Source of the DNA: an uncultured Candidatus Altimarinota bacterium | GTDB taxonomy: Bacteria; Patescibacteriota; Gracilibacteria; CAIRYL01 | Direction: 5' to 3' | Assembly: GCA_947311645.1 (NCBI GenBank) | Contig: CAMZKZ010000051.1 | Coordinates: 1-23,872, forward strand | Length of the DNA stretch: 23,872 nucleotides | Shown: one piece after another, positions 1 to 7,620 of the stretch | Numbering within the stretch: position 1 is the stretch's first letter | How the letters are laid out: every line of letters starts with the position of its first letter | Program-made: the position numbers and the translations under genes | Notes under the pieces: model-generated | The model's input: the letters and a program-made list of their open reading frames with translations, nothing else | Databases searched by the model: none | What the model was told of the DNA's origin: nothing

Positions 1-387
1 CCTCCACGCGAGATTGCTCCGTCAGACTTTCTTTCATTGTGGAAAATTCTTCATTGCTGCCTCCCGTAGGAGTATGGGTTGTGTCTCAGTCCTATTCTGT
101 CTGGTCATGCTCTCACACCAGATACCCATCATAGCCTTGGTAAGCCATTACCTTACCAACTAGCTAATGGGCCGCAGGCCGCTCTTCAATCGCTAAACGC
201 TTTACCATTTCTGGACTATCCGGTATTACTGCAGGTTTCCCTACGCTATCCCTGAATTGAAGGCACGTTCCAACGTGTTACTCAGCCGTCCGCCGCTGTC
301 CATCTCCGAAGAGATTTCTCGCTCGACTTGCATGTGTTATGCATCTCGCCAGCATTAATCCTGAGCCAGGATCAAACTCTTTTGTTA
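1..387 (-). rRNA. rrs: 16S ribosomal RNA, 5' part (cut by window edge)
   Basis: Read on the minus strand, positions 361-380 match the universal 27F site (AGAGTTTGATCCTGGCTCAG). Positions 56-73 are a perfect match to the bacterial EUB338 probe site (E. coli positions 338-355). Counting back from the 27F site puts the mature 5' end near 387, and the gene runs off the left edge at roughly E. coli position 410. The distance between the two landmarks is about 23 nt shorter than in E. coli, so the V1-V2 helices are compact. No intron or insertion is seen in this part. The identity is secure; the exact 5' end is inferred. Confidence 0.97.
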
Positions 388-626
388 AAAATTAAAACAA
401 TAAATTGTTTTAAAAAGATTTTGAAACCTAATCTATTACAAGTAATAGGATTTGGCTTTAAGTATAAAACTAAAAAAATAGAAGCTCTTTTTCAATATTT
501 TACTTCCGGAAAAGGGTTTCTAGGAACCGGAAGAATTTCTCTTAGCCTACAAATTTAAAAGGTCTTTTTTGTGCTTTAGTTTAAATAAACTAGAGCTGGA
601 AAAGCTTATCAGATTTTGTTTTATAA
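388..626 (-). other. 16S rRNA leader with successive hairpins
   Basis: This is the non-coding stretch between the probable rRNA promoter and the mature 16S 5' end. It contains four inverted repeats: 574-595 (about 10 bp with one wobble), 503-533 (7 bp, CTTCCGG/CCGGAAG), 433-448 (7 bp, CTATTAC/GTAATAG, extendable with a bulge) and 392-413 (10-bp arms TTAAAACAAT/ATTGTTTTAA with a 2-nt centre). The last lies just upstream of the 16S start. A processing or anti-termination role is inferred from position. No gene is seen in 388-800. Confidence 0.6.
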
Positions 627-632
627 GGTCAA
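604..632 (-). promoter_or_regulatory. Probable rRNA operon promoter
   Basis: On the minus strand TTGACC (627-632) is a good -35 box. The -10 is weaker; GATAAG (605-610) at 16 bp is the best candidate. Immediately upstream (634-672) is a very A/T-rich inverted repeat with A-tracts where an rRNA UP element would lie. The call rests on the -35, the A-tract and the position ahead of 16S. Confidence 0.45.
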
Positions 633-633
633 G

Positions 634-672
634 ACTTTTTTAGAGTTTTTTTAAGAAAACTCTAAAAAAAGT
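634..672. repeat. A/T-rich inverted repeat upstream of the rRNA promoter
   Basis: The core arms TTTTTTAGAGTTTT (636-649) and AAAACTCTAAAAAA (656-669) pair perfectly around a 6-nt centre. One bulged A allows a further C-G and A-T pair. It sits directly against the TTGACC box. It could be a second terminator for the upstream gene, or bent A-tract DNA acting as an UP element; the sequence alone does not decide. Confidence 0.6.
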
Positions 673-726
673 TTAAGAAGGCACCTCAGAATGCCAAATA
701 ACAGCAAGTACAAGCAGAAAAACAAC

Positions 727-763
727 AAAAAAAGATATATACAAATAGTATATATCTTTTTTT
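727..763. terminator. Bidirectional rho-independent-type terminator
   Basis: A 9-bp core stem (734-742 with 748-756, loop 743-747) is extended by seven A-T pairs and flanked by A- and T-runs on both sides. On the minus strand it lies just after the DUF2797 gene and ahead of the rRNA promoter, so it would separate the long protein cluster from the rRNA operon. Confidence 0.8.
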
Positions 764-800
764 TCATTATAAAATCTTCGAAAAATCTTCACAAAAACTT

Positions 801-1721
801 TTAAAACAAACCACCTTGAAATCCTCCTGCTTTATGAATTCCGTTTTCAACAGTATCAAAAGAAACTTTTTTTCCTACAAAAGATTTTGCCAAAACAATT
901 ACAAACTCTGTTTCGGTCTCGATAACCAAAAAACTTCCTTTTATTGCCCTTAATACACCTCCAATACTATCACCCTCTTCAAGATGTATAAAATGTACAG
1001 GCTTGGTTGATGCCTCTATTTCTGAAAATGAATCACTATAAAAAGGGCGCATATCCCAAAATTTATCATCAACAATATAGCGAGAAAACTCTGGAAGGCT
1101 ATCTTGAATATATTCTTTTACAATCTGAAATCGCTCTTCTAATATTTTTTTTCCATCTTCTTTCTTTATACCTGGAAAAAGAATATCTTTCTTTTTCGTT
1201 GCAGGTATTTTATCTGGAAACCCAAGTTTTCCTATCCCATGCTCTATACGACGCGCGGTAACACCAGAAACCCCTTCTATTAAAATTCTTGTATAATGAG
1301 AACCTTGTTCAAATTGCCGAGAATACATTCGAGACATTCGCGAAACTCCCACTTTTATAATATCTTTTGAAAACAATGCAAGGTAGACCATATGTGAAGA
1401 ATCACAATTTTCAATTTTATCTTTTCTAAACTTATCACAATTAAACCCATTACAAAATTGACACGGGAAATAATCTTCTGATTTTTTACAAAGTTCACAT
1501 TTTTTTACACCTTGAGCAGACTCTGTAGTATTTTTACATGAAAAATATACACCTTTTGATTCGTACCCAACACAACATACTTCTGCAGAAAGAACTGATA
1601 TTGAAAAAGACTCATTCTTAAGAAGAGGTTTTGTAAATATCTCATCAGATTTCTCATTTTCTAAGCATTTAAAAAATGGACTTTGTGATTCATCATCCCA
1701 GCGAAAATCAAAAATTCTCAT
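801..1721 (-). CDS. DUF2797 family protein
   Basis: A 306-residue cytosolic protein of the DUF2797 family, whose molecular role is not established. Cysteines at about residues 75, 78, 87, 90, 95 and 106 form probable zinc-binding pairs. They are followed by the family's characteristic block at about 110-141 (HMVYLALF, then KVGVSRMSR and the FEQGS segment), where a nucleotidyl/GIY-YIG-like core has been suggested. The start is ATG at 1719-1721, 20 bp after the 3D-domain gene, with no Shine-Dalgarno but a TATACA box about 10 nt upstream. It is the last gene of the minus-strand cluster and is followed by a strong terminator. The family call is firm; the function is unknown. Confidence 0.8.
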   Translation of the reverse strand: MRIFDFRWDDESQSPFFKCLENEKSDEIFTKPLLKNESFSISVLSAEVCCVGYESKGVYFSCKNTTESAQGVKKCELCKKSEDYFPCQFCNGFNCDKFRKDKIENCDSSHMVYLALFSKDIIKVGVSRMSRMYSRQFEQGSHYTRILIEGVSGVTARRIEHGIGKLGFPDKIPATKKKDILFPGIKKEDGKKILEERFQIVKEYIQDSLPEFSRYIVDDKFWDMRPFYSDSFSEIEASTKPVHFIHLEEGDSIGGVLRAIKGSFLVIETETEFVIVLAKSFVGKKVSFDTVENGIHKAGGFQGGLF

Positions 1722-1741
1722 ATTTTTCTTGTATAAAATAA

Positions 1742-2569
1742 TTATTTTCGAACATTTTCAGAAGTAGATACTTCTACTCCCGTATTACTCTTCTCTATTT
1801 CACCCAATATTCCCCCTTCTTTTCTTTCTTCTTTTCTTTCTTGAAAAATTCTATTTGCAACTTTTCGTGTTTTTGGCCCCCATGTTCCAGCACCAACATC
1901 AGAAGAAGAATGCACTATTCCATACTGTAATTGAAAATCTAACACAAACTTTTGTGTTCTTCCTCCGTAATACCCTGTTTGACGAGAACCTAAAAATTCT
2001 TGAATTTTTTTAATTTCTTTTTTTATCTCTCCTGTATTTTGAATAGATAACCATAGATTTGTACGAAAATAATCCACTGAAATATTTTTATTTTCATCTG
2101 TAACAACTACTCCATCAAATACAAACCCCTCTTGCGTATTAACATCTACAATCTCCCCTTCAACCATTTGCCGCCCCCACTTCAAAGCTCTTATCCGTCC
2201 CTCATCTCCATACCCCATCCAAATATCCAATCGATCATATCCTTTTGTAGAATAAATAACACCTCCTCTATCATGCACCGTTCCAACCCCCAAACCGGGG
2301 ATATATATTTTTGTACCAAAACTATATTTTGAAGGAGCAGAAATCATACCAACATACACAGCTGTACCATCTGCACCGTGTGTTCCATTTCCATTCATTC
2401 GTAAATCTTGAGCATAACTTCCCGAAACATATGCATACTGATTTGGAAGCGGAGAATAATATGCTGAAACCTGAAAAGTTTGAGCAGACACACTTCCAAC
2501 ACAGATTGTAGAAAAAAATAAGACGACCATATACCGCTGTATCGAATGCATTACAGTAAAAATACGCAT
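1742..2569 (-). CDS. Secreted 3D-domain protein with peptidoglycan-binding region
   Basis: A 275-residue exported protein. Residues 1-29 form a signal peptide (charged start, hydrophobic 14-27, likely cleavage after VSA). Residues 32-140 form a 3D domain, a double-psi beta-barrel related to MltA/RlpA lytic enzymes. Its name-giving aspartates are visible as D100 in VHDRGG and D112/D115 in YDRLDIW. Residues 175-245 resemble a peptidoglycan-binding type 1 helical domain (IQEFLGSRQTGYYGG, then WGPKTR). The tail is charged and low-complexity. It probably cleaves or remodels cell-wall glycan outside the membrane. Two exact TATAAT boxes lie 5 and 15 nt before the ATG, so a nearly leaderless transcript is possible. 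Confidence 0.82.
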   Translation of the reverse strand: MRIFTVMHSIQRYMVVLFFSTICVGSVSAQTFQVSAYYSPLPNQYAYVSGSYAQDLRMNGNGTHGADGTAVYVGMISAPSKYSFGTKIYIPGLGVGTVHDRGGVIYSTKGYDRLDIWMGYGDEGRIRALKWGRQMVEGEIVDVNTQEGFVFDGVVVTDENKNISVDYFRTNLWLSIQNTGEIKKEIKKIQEFLGSRQTGYYGGRTQKFVLDFQLQYGIVHSSSDVGAGTWGPKTRKVANRIFQERKEERKEGGILGEIEKSNTGVEVSTSENVRK

Positions 2570-2573
2570 ATAT

Positions 2574-2589
2574 ATTATAAAATATTATA
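2574..2589 (-). promoter_or_regulatory. Tandem TATAAT boxes before the 3D-domain gene
   Basis: Two exact TATAAT hexamers on the minus strand (2574-2579 and 2584-2589) are 10 bp apart and end only 5 and 15 nt before the start codon. Use of the nearer box would give a leaderless message. No good -35 box accompanies them; TTTTGT at 16 bp from the farther box is the best seen. The region is AT-rich, so chance is possible. Confidence 0.35.
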
Positions 2590-2651
2590 AAATGTTTATA
2601 AGCAAACAAAAGAAGAATTTTCTTCTTATAAAAAAACCTACTATATCTATT

Positions 2652-3845
2652 TTATTTTTTCAAGACATGAACAGCTTTCACTATTTTTTGCAAAGCTTCT
2701 TCTAGCCCCAACCGAGTTGTACCCCTTCCAAATGTAATTCTTACACCTGTTTTTGCCTCCTGAGATGTTCTTCCAATCGCACGCAAAACATGGGATTCCG
2801 AAACCATTCCTGCACTACAGGCACTTCCAAGTGAAATCGACACACCCTGTAAATCAAGACGCATCAATAAACTTTCCCCACTAATATTCACCCCTTTTTC
2901 CGTATGAGAAAAAGAAAAATTTATATTATTTTTTACGCGAAAATCCCCAATTTCTACACCATTCCACAAAGAAAAAGGAATATGTTTTTCTATATATTCT
3001 TTGGCAAAAATTTGTAATTTCTCATTTTCTACCTGATTCAATTCTCGTTCTTTTTCACTTTTTTTTAATGCTGCAGCCATACCAACAATACTTGCAATAT
3101 TTTCAGTTCCTGCGCGATACGAACGCTCTTGACCACCTCCAACAATTTGAGAAACCATTTCTGTACCCTCTTTCACATACAGCACTCCAACACCTTTTGG
3201 ACCATAGCATTTATGTGCAGACAAAGACATGAGATCACACTTCCAATCAACAACAGATGTTTTTATTTTTCCAAAAGCCTGAACAGCATCAATATGAAAC
3301 ACAATCCCATTTTTTCTACAAATTCTTCCTATTCTTGACACCGGCTGAATAGTTCCAATTTCATTATTTACCGCCATACACGACACCAATGCAATTCTCT
3401 CTTTTTTTCCTTCTTTTTCTATATTCGATAAAATTTTTTTAAAATCTTCTACAGAAACAATTCCATCTGAACCTACTTTCAACAATACAAGCTCTATTTT
3501 TTTTTGTGATTCTAAATATTTACATAGCTCTAATACAGATGCATGCTCTATATTTGTTATAATAACAAGAGGAATACCACACATAGAACTTTGCTCAAAA
3601 GATTCTATTCGACCTCGTATAGCTAAATTATTTGCCTCCGTAGCACTTCCCGTAAAAATAATTTCATCTAAATGTGCATCTATACACCCTGAAATAACAA
3701 AACGAGCAGAGTCCAAAGCTTTTTTCGCTTTTTGCCCCTGCCCATACAACGCCGAAGCATTTCCAAAATGACCTGTCAAATATGGCATCATTTCTTCTAA
3801 AACATCAGAATCTAAAGGAGTTGTTGCACTAAAATCTAAATACAT
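2652..3845 (-). CDS. Cysteine desulfurase, NifS/IscS family
   Basis: A 397-residue PLP enzyme that takes sulfur from L-cysteine, leaving alanine, for Fe-S cluster assembly or tRNA thiolation. Landmarks are the N-terminal YLDFSATTP motif, the PLP-stacking histidine in NIEH (about H101), NNE at 160-162, DAVQAFG at 186-192, the PLP lysine in SLSAHK (K212) and the catalytic cysteine in the SACSAG loop (C343). The length and all key residues fit an active class V aminotransferase-fold enzyme. No scaffold gene (iscU/sufU) or thiI/mnmA lies nearby, so the sulfur acceptor cannot be read from context. Two TATAAT boxes lie in the 40-bp gap upstream. Confidence 0.95.
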   Translation of the reverse strand: MYLDFSATTPLDSDVLEEMMPYLTGHFGNASALYGQGQKAKKALDSARFVISGCIDAHLDEIIFTGSATEANNLAIRGRIESFEQSSMCGIPLVIITNIEHASVLELCKYLESQKKIELVLLKVGSDGIVSVEDFKKILSNIEKEGKKERIALVSCMAVNNEIGTIQPVSRIGRICRKNGIVFHIDAVQAFGKIKTSVVDWKCDLMSLSAHKCYGPKGVGVLYVKEGTEMVSQIVGGGQERSYRAGTENIASIVGMAAALKKSEKERELNQVENEKLQIFAKEYIEKHIPFSLWNGVEIGDFRVKNNINFSFSHTEKGVNISGESLLMRLDLQGVSISLGSACSAGMVSESHVLRAIGRTSQEAKTGVRITFGRGTTRLGLEEALQKIVKAVHVLKK

Positions 3846-3853
3846 CGTTTTTT

Positions 3854-3873
3854 ATTATACTCTTTTTATTATA
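3854..3873 (-). promoter_or_regulatory. Tandem TATAAT boxes before the cysteine desulfurase gene
   Basis: The 40-bp gap holds a 14-bp direct duplication that places exact TATAAT at 3854-3859 and 3868-3873 on the minus strand, 8 and 22 nt before the ATG. No clear -35 box is present. It may let this gene be transcribed separately from the cluster, with a very short leader. Confidence 0.35.
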
Positions 3874-3885
3874 CTTTTTTTTCTC

Positions 3886-4869
3886 CTATCGAAAATCATC
3901 ACTACTTGTTTTACGCACCTTTTCAAGCCGTAAATTATCTACCTGATCCTGTATTCCCACCTCTAAAGAAACAGATGGATTAAAACCAAGAATATTTTGA
4001 ATTTTTGAAATATCTGCATATTGATCCTGAATATATGCTTCTTTTATAGGATTTTCAATATATTTTGGTGTTATATTTTTTCCAAAAGCCTTATTGAGAG
4101 CATCTACAATATCATTCAAAGAAGTCGATTTCCCCAACCCAATATTAAATACATCTGCTCCTAATTTTTTAGATGAAGTCATAGCAAGAGTAATCCCCTG
4201 TACTACATCTTTTACATTTGTAAAATCTCGCGTTTGCGTTCCATCACCATAAATAACAGGCTGTAAATCTCTTCCAATATCCCATGCAAATTGTGATATT
4301 AAATTTGCATACACTCCTTTAGCCTCTTCATTTGGACCATAAACCGACATAAATCGAAACCCAATAATATCCATTTCAGGATACACTGCATTATAACACG
4401 TACTACACTCCTCATATACATGCTTTGTTACTGCATAATGATTTGGAGGTGCTACTACCTGAGTTTCTACCAACGGCAATGGATTATTTGCATATAACGA
4501 AGAAGTAGATGCATACAGAAATTTTTGTGCACCATTTTTTCGAGCCCACTCAAGAGTATGAACAAAACTTGATATTGCATTTGTATACCCCCAAGCAAAA
4601 CCATCTCCATTAAACATTGGCTGAGAAGATGTACCTGCAAAATGCACTACAAAATCTACAGAACCCCCTAATACTTCTAAACATGCATCAAGATCAGAAG
4701 GTAAACATGCATCACCCTCTATAAATGTAATATTTTCATGCTCATCTAAATTTTCTTTATCACCCAAAAACAAAGTATCTAAAACAACAATTTTATACTC
4801 TTCTTTATGAATATTTGCAAAATTTGAACCAATAAAACCAGCACCCCCTGTTATCAAAATTTTCTTCAT
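3886..4869 (-). CDS. NAD-dependent epimerase/dehydratase (extended SDR)
   Basis: A 327-residue nucleotide-sugar enzyme of the GalE/WbpP type. The Rossmann glycine motif is GGAGFIGSN (8-16). The catalytic triad is visible as serines in ASTSS (about 120-124) and YAVTK (Y145, K149). D31 after the second strand favours NAD. The likely substrate is a UDP- or dTDP-sugar, feeding surface glycans; it cannot be fixed more closely. The start is ATG, 10 bp after the oxidoreductase gene, with no Shine-Dalgarno. The stop is TAG. Neighbouring envelope genes agree with a role in surface polysaccharide, but no glycosyltransferase is in the window. Confidence 0.9.
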   Translation of the reverse strand: MKKILITGGAGFIGSNFANIHKEEYKIVVLDTLFLGDKENLDEHENITFIEGDACLPSDLDACLEVLGGSVDFVVHFAGTSSQPMFNGDGFAWGYTNAISSFVHTLEWARKNGAQKFLYASTSSLYANNPLPLVETQVVAPPNHYAVTKHVYEECSTCYNAVYPEMDIIGFRFMSVYGPNEEAKGVYANLISQFAWDIGRDLQPVIYGDGTQTRDFTNVKDVVQGITLAMTSSKKLGADVFNIGLGKSTSLNDIVDALNKAFGKNITPKYIENPIKEAYIQDQYADISKIQNILGFNPSVSLEVGIQDQVDNLRLEKVRKTSSDDFR

Positions 4870-4879
4870 ATTTTTATAA

Positions 4880-5662
4880 TTAATACTGCTCTACCACTAT
4901 TTCTGACCGATCAACACCTTTTTCTTTTTGCAATACCGACCGCACTTCTTTCACCATAGCAGGATTTCCACACAGTAAAAAATCAGTATCCACACAATCT
5001 TCCTCTAATAAGCTTTTCACCGCTTGTGTTACCCGACCAGATACAACTCGTACCCCCGAAAACATACCTTCTTCCTTCATTTTCAAAATCTCTTCCTCAG
5101 ATGATCTCGAAATAAATAATGTATACGAAAAATTTTCATACTGATCTGCCAACCCCTGAAAAAAATCATTATAACACACAAACTCAGAATGAGACACCCC
5201 ATAAAACAACTTTGTTTTTAAAGGAAAACCATGCTCTGATAACTCCTCACAAATAGAACGCATTGGAGCAATTCCTGTTCCTGTAGCAACCATCACTGTT
5301 TTTTTCTCTATTGATTTTTTAGAAAAATGTCCCAATGGACCAAGAAATTCCACAGTATCCCCTTTTTTCAATCGAGATAAATACCCAGAACCAACCCCTG
5401 TTCGAGCCTCACCAGTATCCCTATCAGTAAACCGTACAACCTTCACACACAACTCAAACAAAGGTAAATGCTGTAGAGAAGATGCAATAGAGTACCCTCG
5501 CATAATAAACGGAAGAGAACTTTCTTTATCAGGATTTTTTAATTTTATATTAACAAATTGCCCAGAAGTAAATGCAAAACTATCTTCTGTAGAAAAAACA
5601 ACAGAATACGTATCTTCTGCAATTACCGTATTTGACACAACCTTCGCAATAAATGGCTTCAT
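4880..5662 (-). CDS. Ferredoxin-NADP reductase-like flavin oxidoreductase
   Basis: A 260-residue protein of the ferredoxin reductase superfamily. An N-terminal FAD-binding beta-barrel carries RGYSIAS (R55, Y57, S58), the RxYS motif that binds the flavin phosphates. The C-terminal NAD(P)-binding domain starts at the GTGIAP loop (128-133) and includes the CGNPAMV segment near residue 231. It moves electrons between NAD(P)H and a one-electron carrier. No fused 2Fe-2S domain is present, so the partner must be separate. It lies 19 bp after the PP2C-like gene and 10 bp before the epimerase gene, so co-transcription is likely. The physiological acceptor is unknown. Confidence 0.9.
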   Translation of the reverse strand: MKPFIAKVVSNTVIAEDTYSVVFSTEDSFAFTSGQFVNIKLKNPDKESSLPFIMRGYSIASSLQHLPLFELCVKVVRFTDRDTGEARTGVGSGYLSRLKKGDTVEFLGPLGHFSKKSIEKKTVMVATGTGIAPMRSICEELSEHGFPLKTKLFYGVSHSEFVCYNDFFQGLADQYENFSYTLFISRSSEEEILKMKEEGMFSGVRVVSGRVTQAVKSLLEEDCVDTDFLLCGNPAMVKEVRSVLQKEKGVDRSEIVVEQY

Positions 5663-5681
5663 TTTTATCGTAAAAATATAA

Positions 5682-7544
5682 TTACTGAACTATCAATGGA
5701 ATCTCATACAATTTTTTCTTCCCACTTACTATAATCCTATTTATATCAGAATCAAAAGCAAGACCAGACAATTCTTCATTTTCAACATCAAGAATTATTT
5801 GCTTTTTATACACCGCTGTATTGTTATTTTTCTTAAAAACAAAGACTGTATTTTCTTTTGAAGACAAGAAAAGCAATAAATCAGAATCAACAGTAGTTGA
5901 AATTTCTGTCACTTTAGAAAAATTAGCAGGTACTTTTTTAAGTTCAAAATCTTGCTCTACCCCTTTTAACAATTTTATAACTTTTCCTCCAGACTCTAGT
6001 ACAAAAATATTTCCATCAATAGTGAGATCTATAGCACTCGTGAGATCTGCCCCTTTGTTATAAGAAGATGGAACTGAATACGAATCCTGCCCTCTCCTAT
6101 ATTTAAATATTTCATTTTGAGATGGAGCTAATAAGTAAATATTCTTATCATAAAAACCAATATTAACAATATCCGATTTCCAACCCGCAACATCTTCTGT
6201 TTTTGCATAAGAAGACTCTAATTGAGAAACCTCTAATAATGCCCCTCTTTTTGTAAGAAATACCATTTTTTGTTTTTTATCCAAAGGAATAGCCTTTATA
6301 ACTTCCTCTTCTTCTTTTAACGGAATAACAGATTCAATTTCTTTTCCAATTATCTTATAAAGTTTTTTTTCTCCAAAAGAATACAATTCTTTATCAAACA
6401 GAAAAACACCTCTTAACTCATCATCTTTATTTTCAAGAGAGATATCTGCAAACCCATTCCCAGAAATTCGAGTTGTATTCGTAATATCATCTTCCATTTC
6501 TACAATTTTATTCAAATACCGCTGACTATCAATTGGAAATGTTGAATTCAATAACGCGTCTTCTGCTTTTAATTTTACTTTTTCCAAACGATTCAACGCC
6601 TCATCTTCTCTATTATCACGAATAACAGACTGTATAGCTCCTATTTCGGTATTAACCTCTTCTAATAATGTTTTATATTTCCCCGTATCTCCACTTGCCC
6701 CACTAGACAAAATACCAATACCAGACCATACAATAAACAAAAACAAAACACCCACCCCAAGAAACAATAACTCTTGCGGAATTTTCCCCTCCACCTTTGT
6801 TCGCATATCTGCAAACCAAGAAAGCACACGAGCAAAAAAAGAATTCTCATCTCTTCCTGATTGAATCATTGCATTTTCTTGAAGAACTACATCTTCAAAA
6901 GGCAATGGTGGTGCCCCATGTGCTACAATACACCCAGAAACCCCACCATCTTCAAGCGGAATAAATTCATTCAATGTAGCAATAATTTCATGCGAATCAT
7001 TTTCTGAAATCTCCTGCATTTGACCATGTGTCAAATATTTCAACAATTTAAGCGTTGAAAACACAAGCACATCTCCATCTTGCAACTCTCCAGATGCAAC
7101 ATTTAAAAATAATTCATCAGAAAGACTTTGTGCAGAAATCCCATCTGACACATGCATTACTTTTTTCGAACGAACAAAGTACACCTCTGCATCTCCAAGC
7201 GTTGTAAAATGAATTTCATTATCCACAGACAACAAAATAGCAAAAGAGTTTTCAAATAAAAATCGTTCTGGCAAACGATACACCGTATCAACTTTTTTAT
7301 TTAACTTTCTCATCGCTTTCTCAAATCGAGCAATAGACGACTCTACACTATCTTTTGCCCCTTCAAAGACCTCCTCAAACACCTGTTCGCAAACCTCTTC
7401 AAACAACTCTTGCCCAACACTTGTTCCCTCAAAAATAATCCATACTTTTTCCGAAAACCCCTCAGGCATAAAAGAACGCTGAAGACGAATAACACCACTT
7501 GACGAGGCCCTTGCTTGAATATCTGAATCCAAAGATAAAATCAT
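5682..7544 (-). CDS. Membrane protein: PP2C-like domain, TM helix, propeller-like domain
   Basis: A 620-residue protein. Residues 1-210 resemble a PP2C-type phosphatase fold: the LGDAEVYFVR strand pair (116-125) and a following VSDG match the GDSR-type motif. However, the metal-site DGMGG motif is replaced by EGTSVG (about 39-44) and the terminal DN motif by EDGG (198-201). Catalysis is therefore doubtful. A single transmembrane helix spans about 257-280, a helical or coiled segment about 290-345, and about 370-620 is made of repeated beta strands suggesting a propeller. The topology implies a cytosolic sensor joined to an external binding domain. It follows the DUF4012 gene by 76 bp. The domain reading is by eye; the function is unproven. 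Confidence 0.72.
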   Translation of the reverse strand: MILSLDSDIQARASSSGVIRLQRSFMPEGFSEKVWIIFEGTSVGQELFEEVCEQVFEEVFEGAKDSVESSIARFEKAMRKLNKKVDTVYRLPERFLFENSFAILLSVDNEIHFTTLGDAEVYFVRSKKVMHVSDGISAQSLSDELFLNVASGELQDGDVLVFSTLKLLKYLTHGQMQEISENDSHEIIATLNEFIPLEDGGVSGCIVAHGAPPLPFEDVVLQENAMIQSGRDENSFFARVLSWFADMRTKVEGKIPQELLFLGVGVLFLFIVWSGIGILSSGASGDTGKYKTLLEEVNTEIGAIQSVIRDNREDEALNRLEKVKLKAEDALLNSTFPIDSQRYLNKIVEMEDDITNTTRISGNGFADISLENKDDELRGVFLFDKELYSFGEKKLYKIIGKEIESVIPLKEEEEVIKAIPLDKKQKMVFLTKRGALLEVSQLESSYAKTEDVAGWKSDIVNIGFYDKNIYLLAPSQNEIFKYRRGQDSYSVPSSYNKGADLTSAIDLTIDGNIFVLESGGKVIKLLKGVEQDFELKKVPANFSKVTEISTTVDSDLLLFLSSKENTVFVFKKNNNTAVYKKQIILDVENEELSGLAFDSDINRIIVSGKKKLYEIPLIVQ

Positions 7545-7620
7545 AGCAATAAATTAACGAATAATTACCTTTATTTTTACAGAAAAAAATGAATATGTCG
7601 AATTTTCTTCATTTTATACT

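Noticed and set aside
328..558. Plus-strand open reading frame of 76 codons
   Set aside because: It overlaps the 16S 5' end and the leader on the opposite strand and has no protein-like features.
680..695. Small hairpin GGCA...TGCC upstream of the rRNA promoter
   Set aside because: It has only four pairs, no T-run and no clear role.
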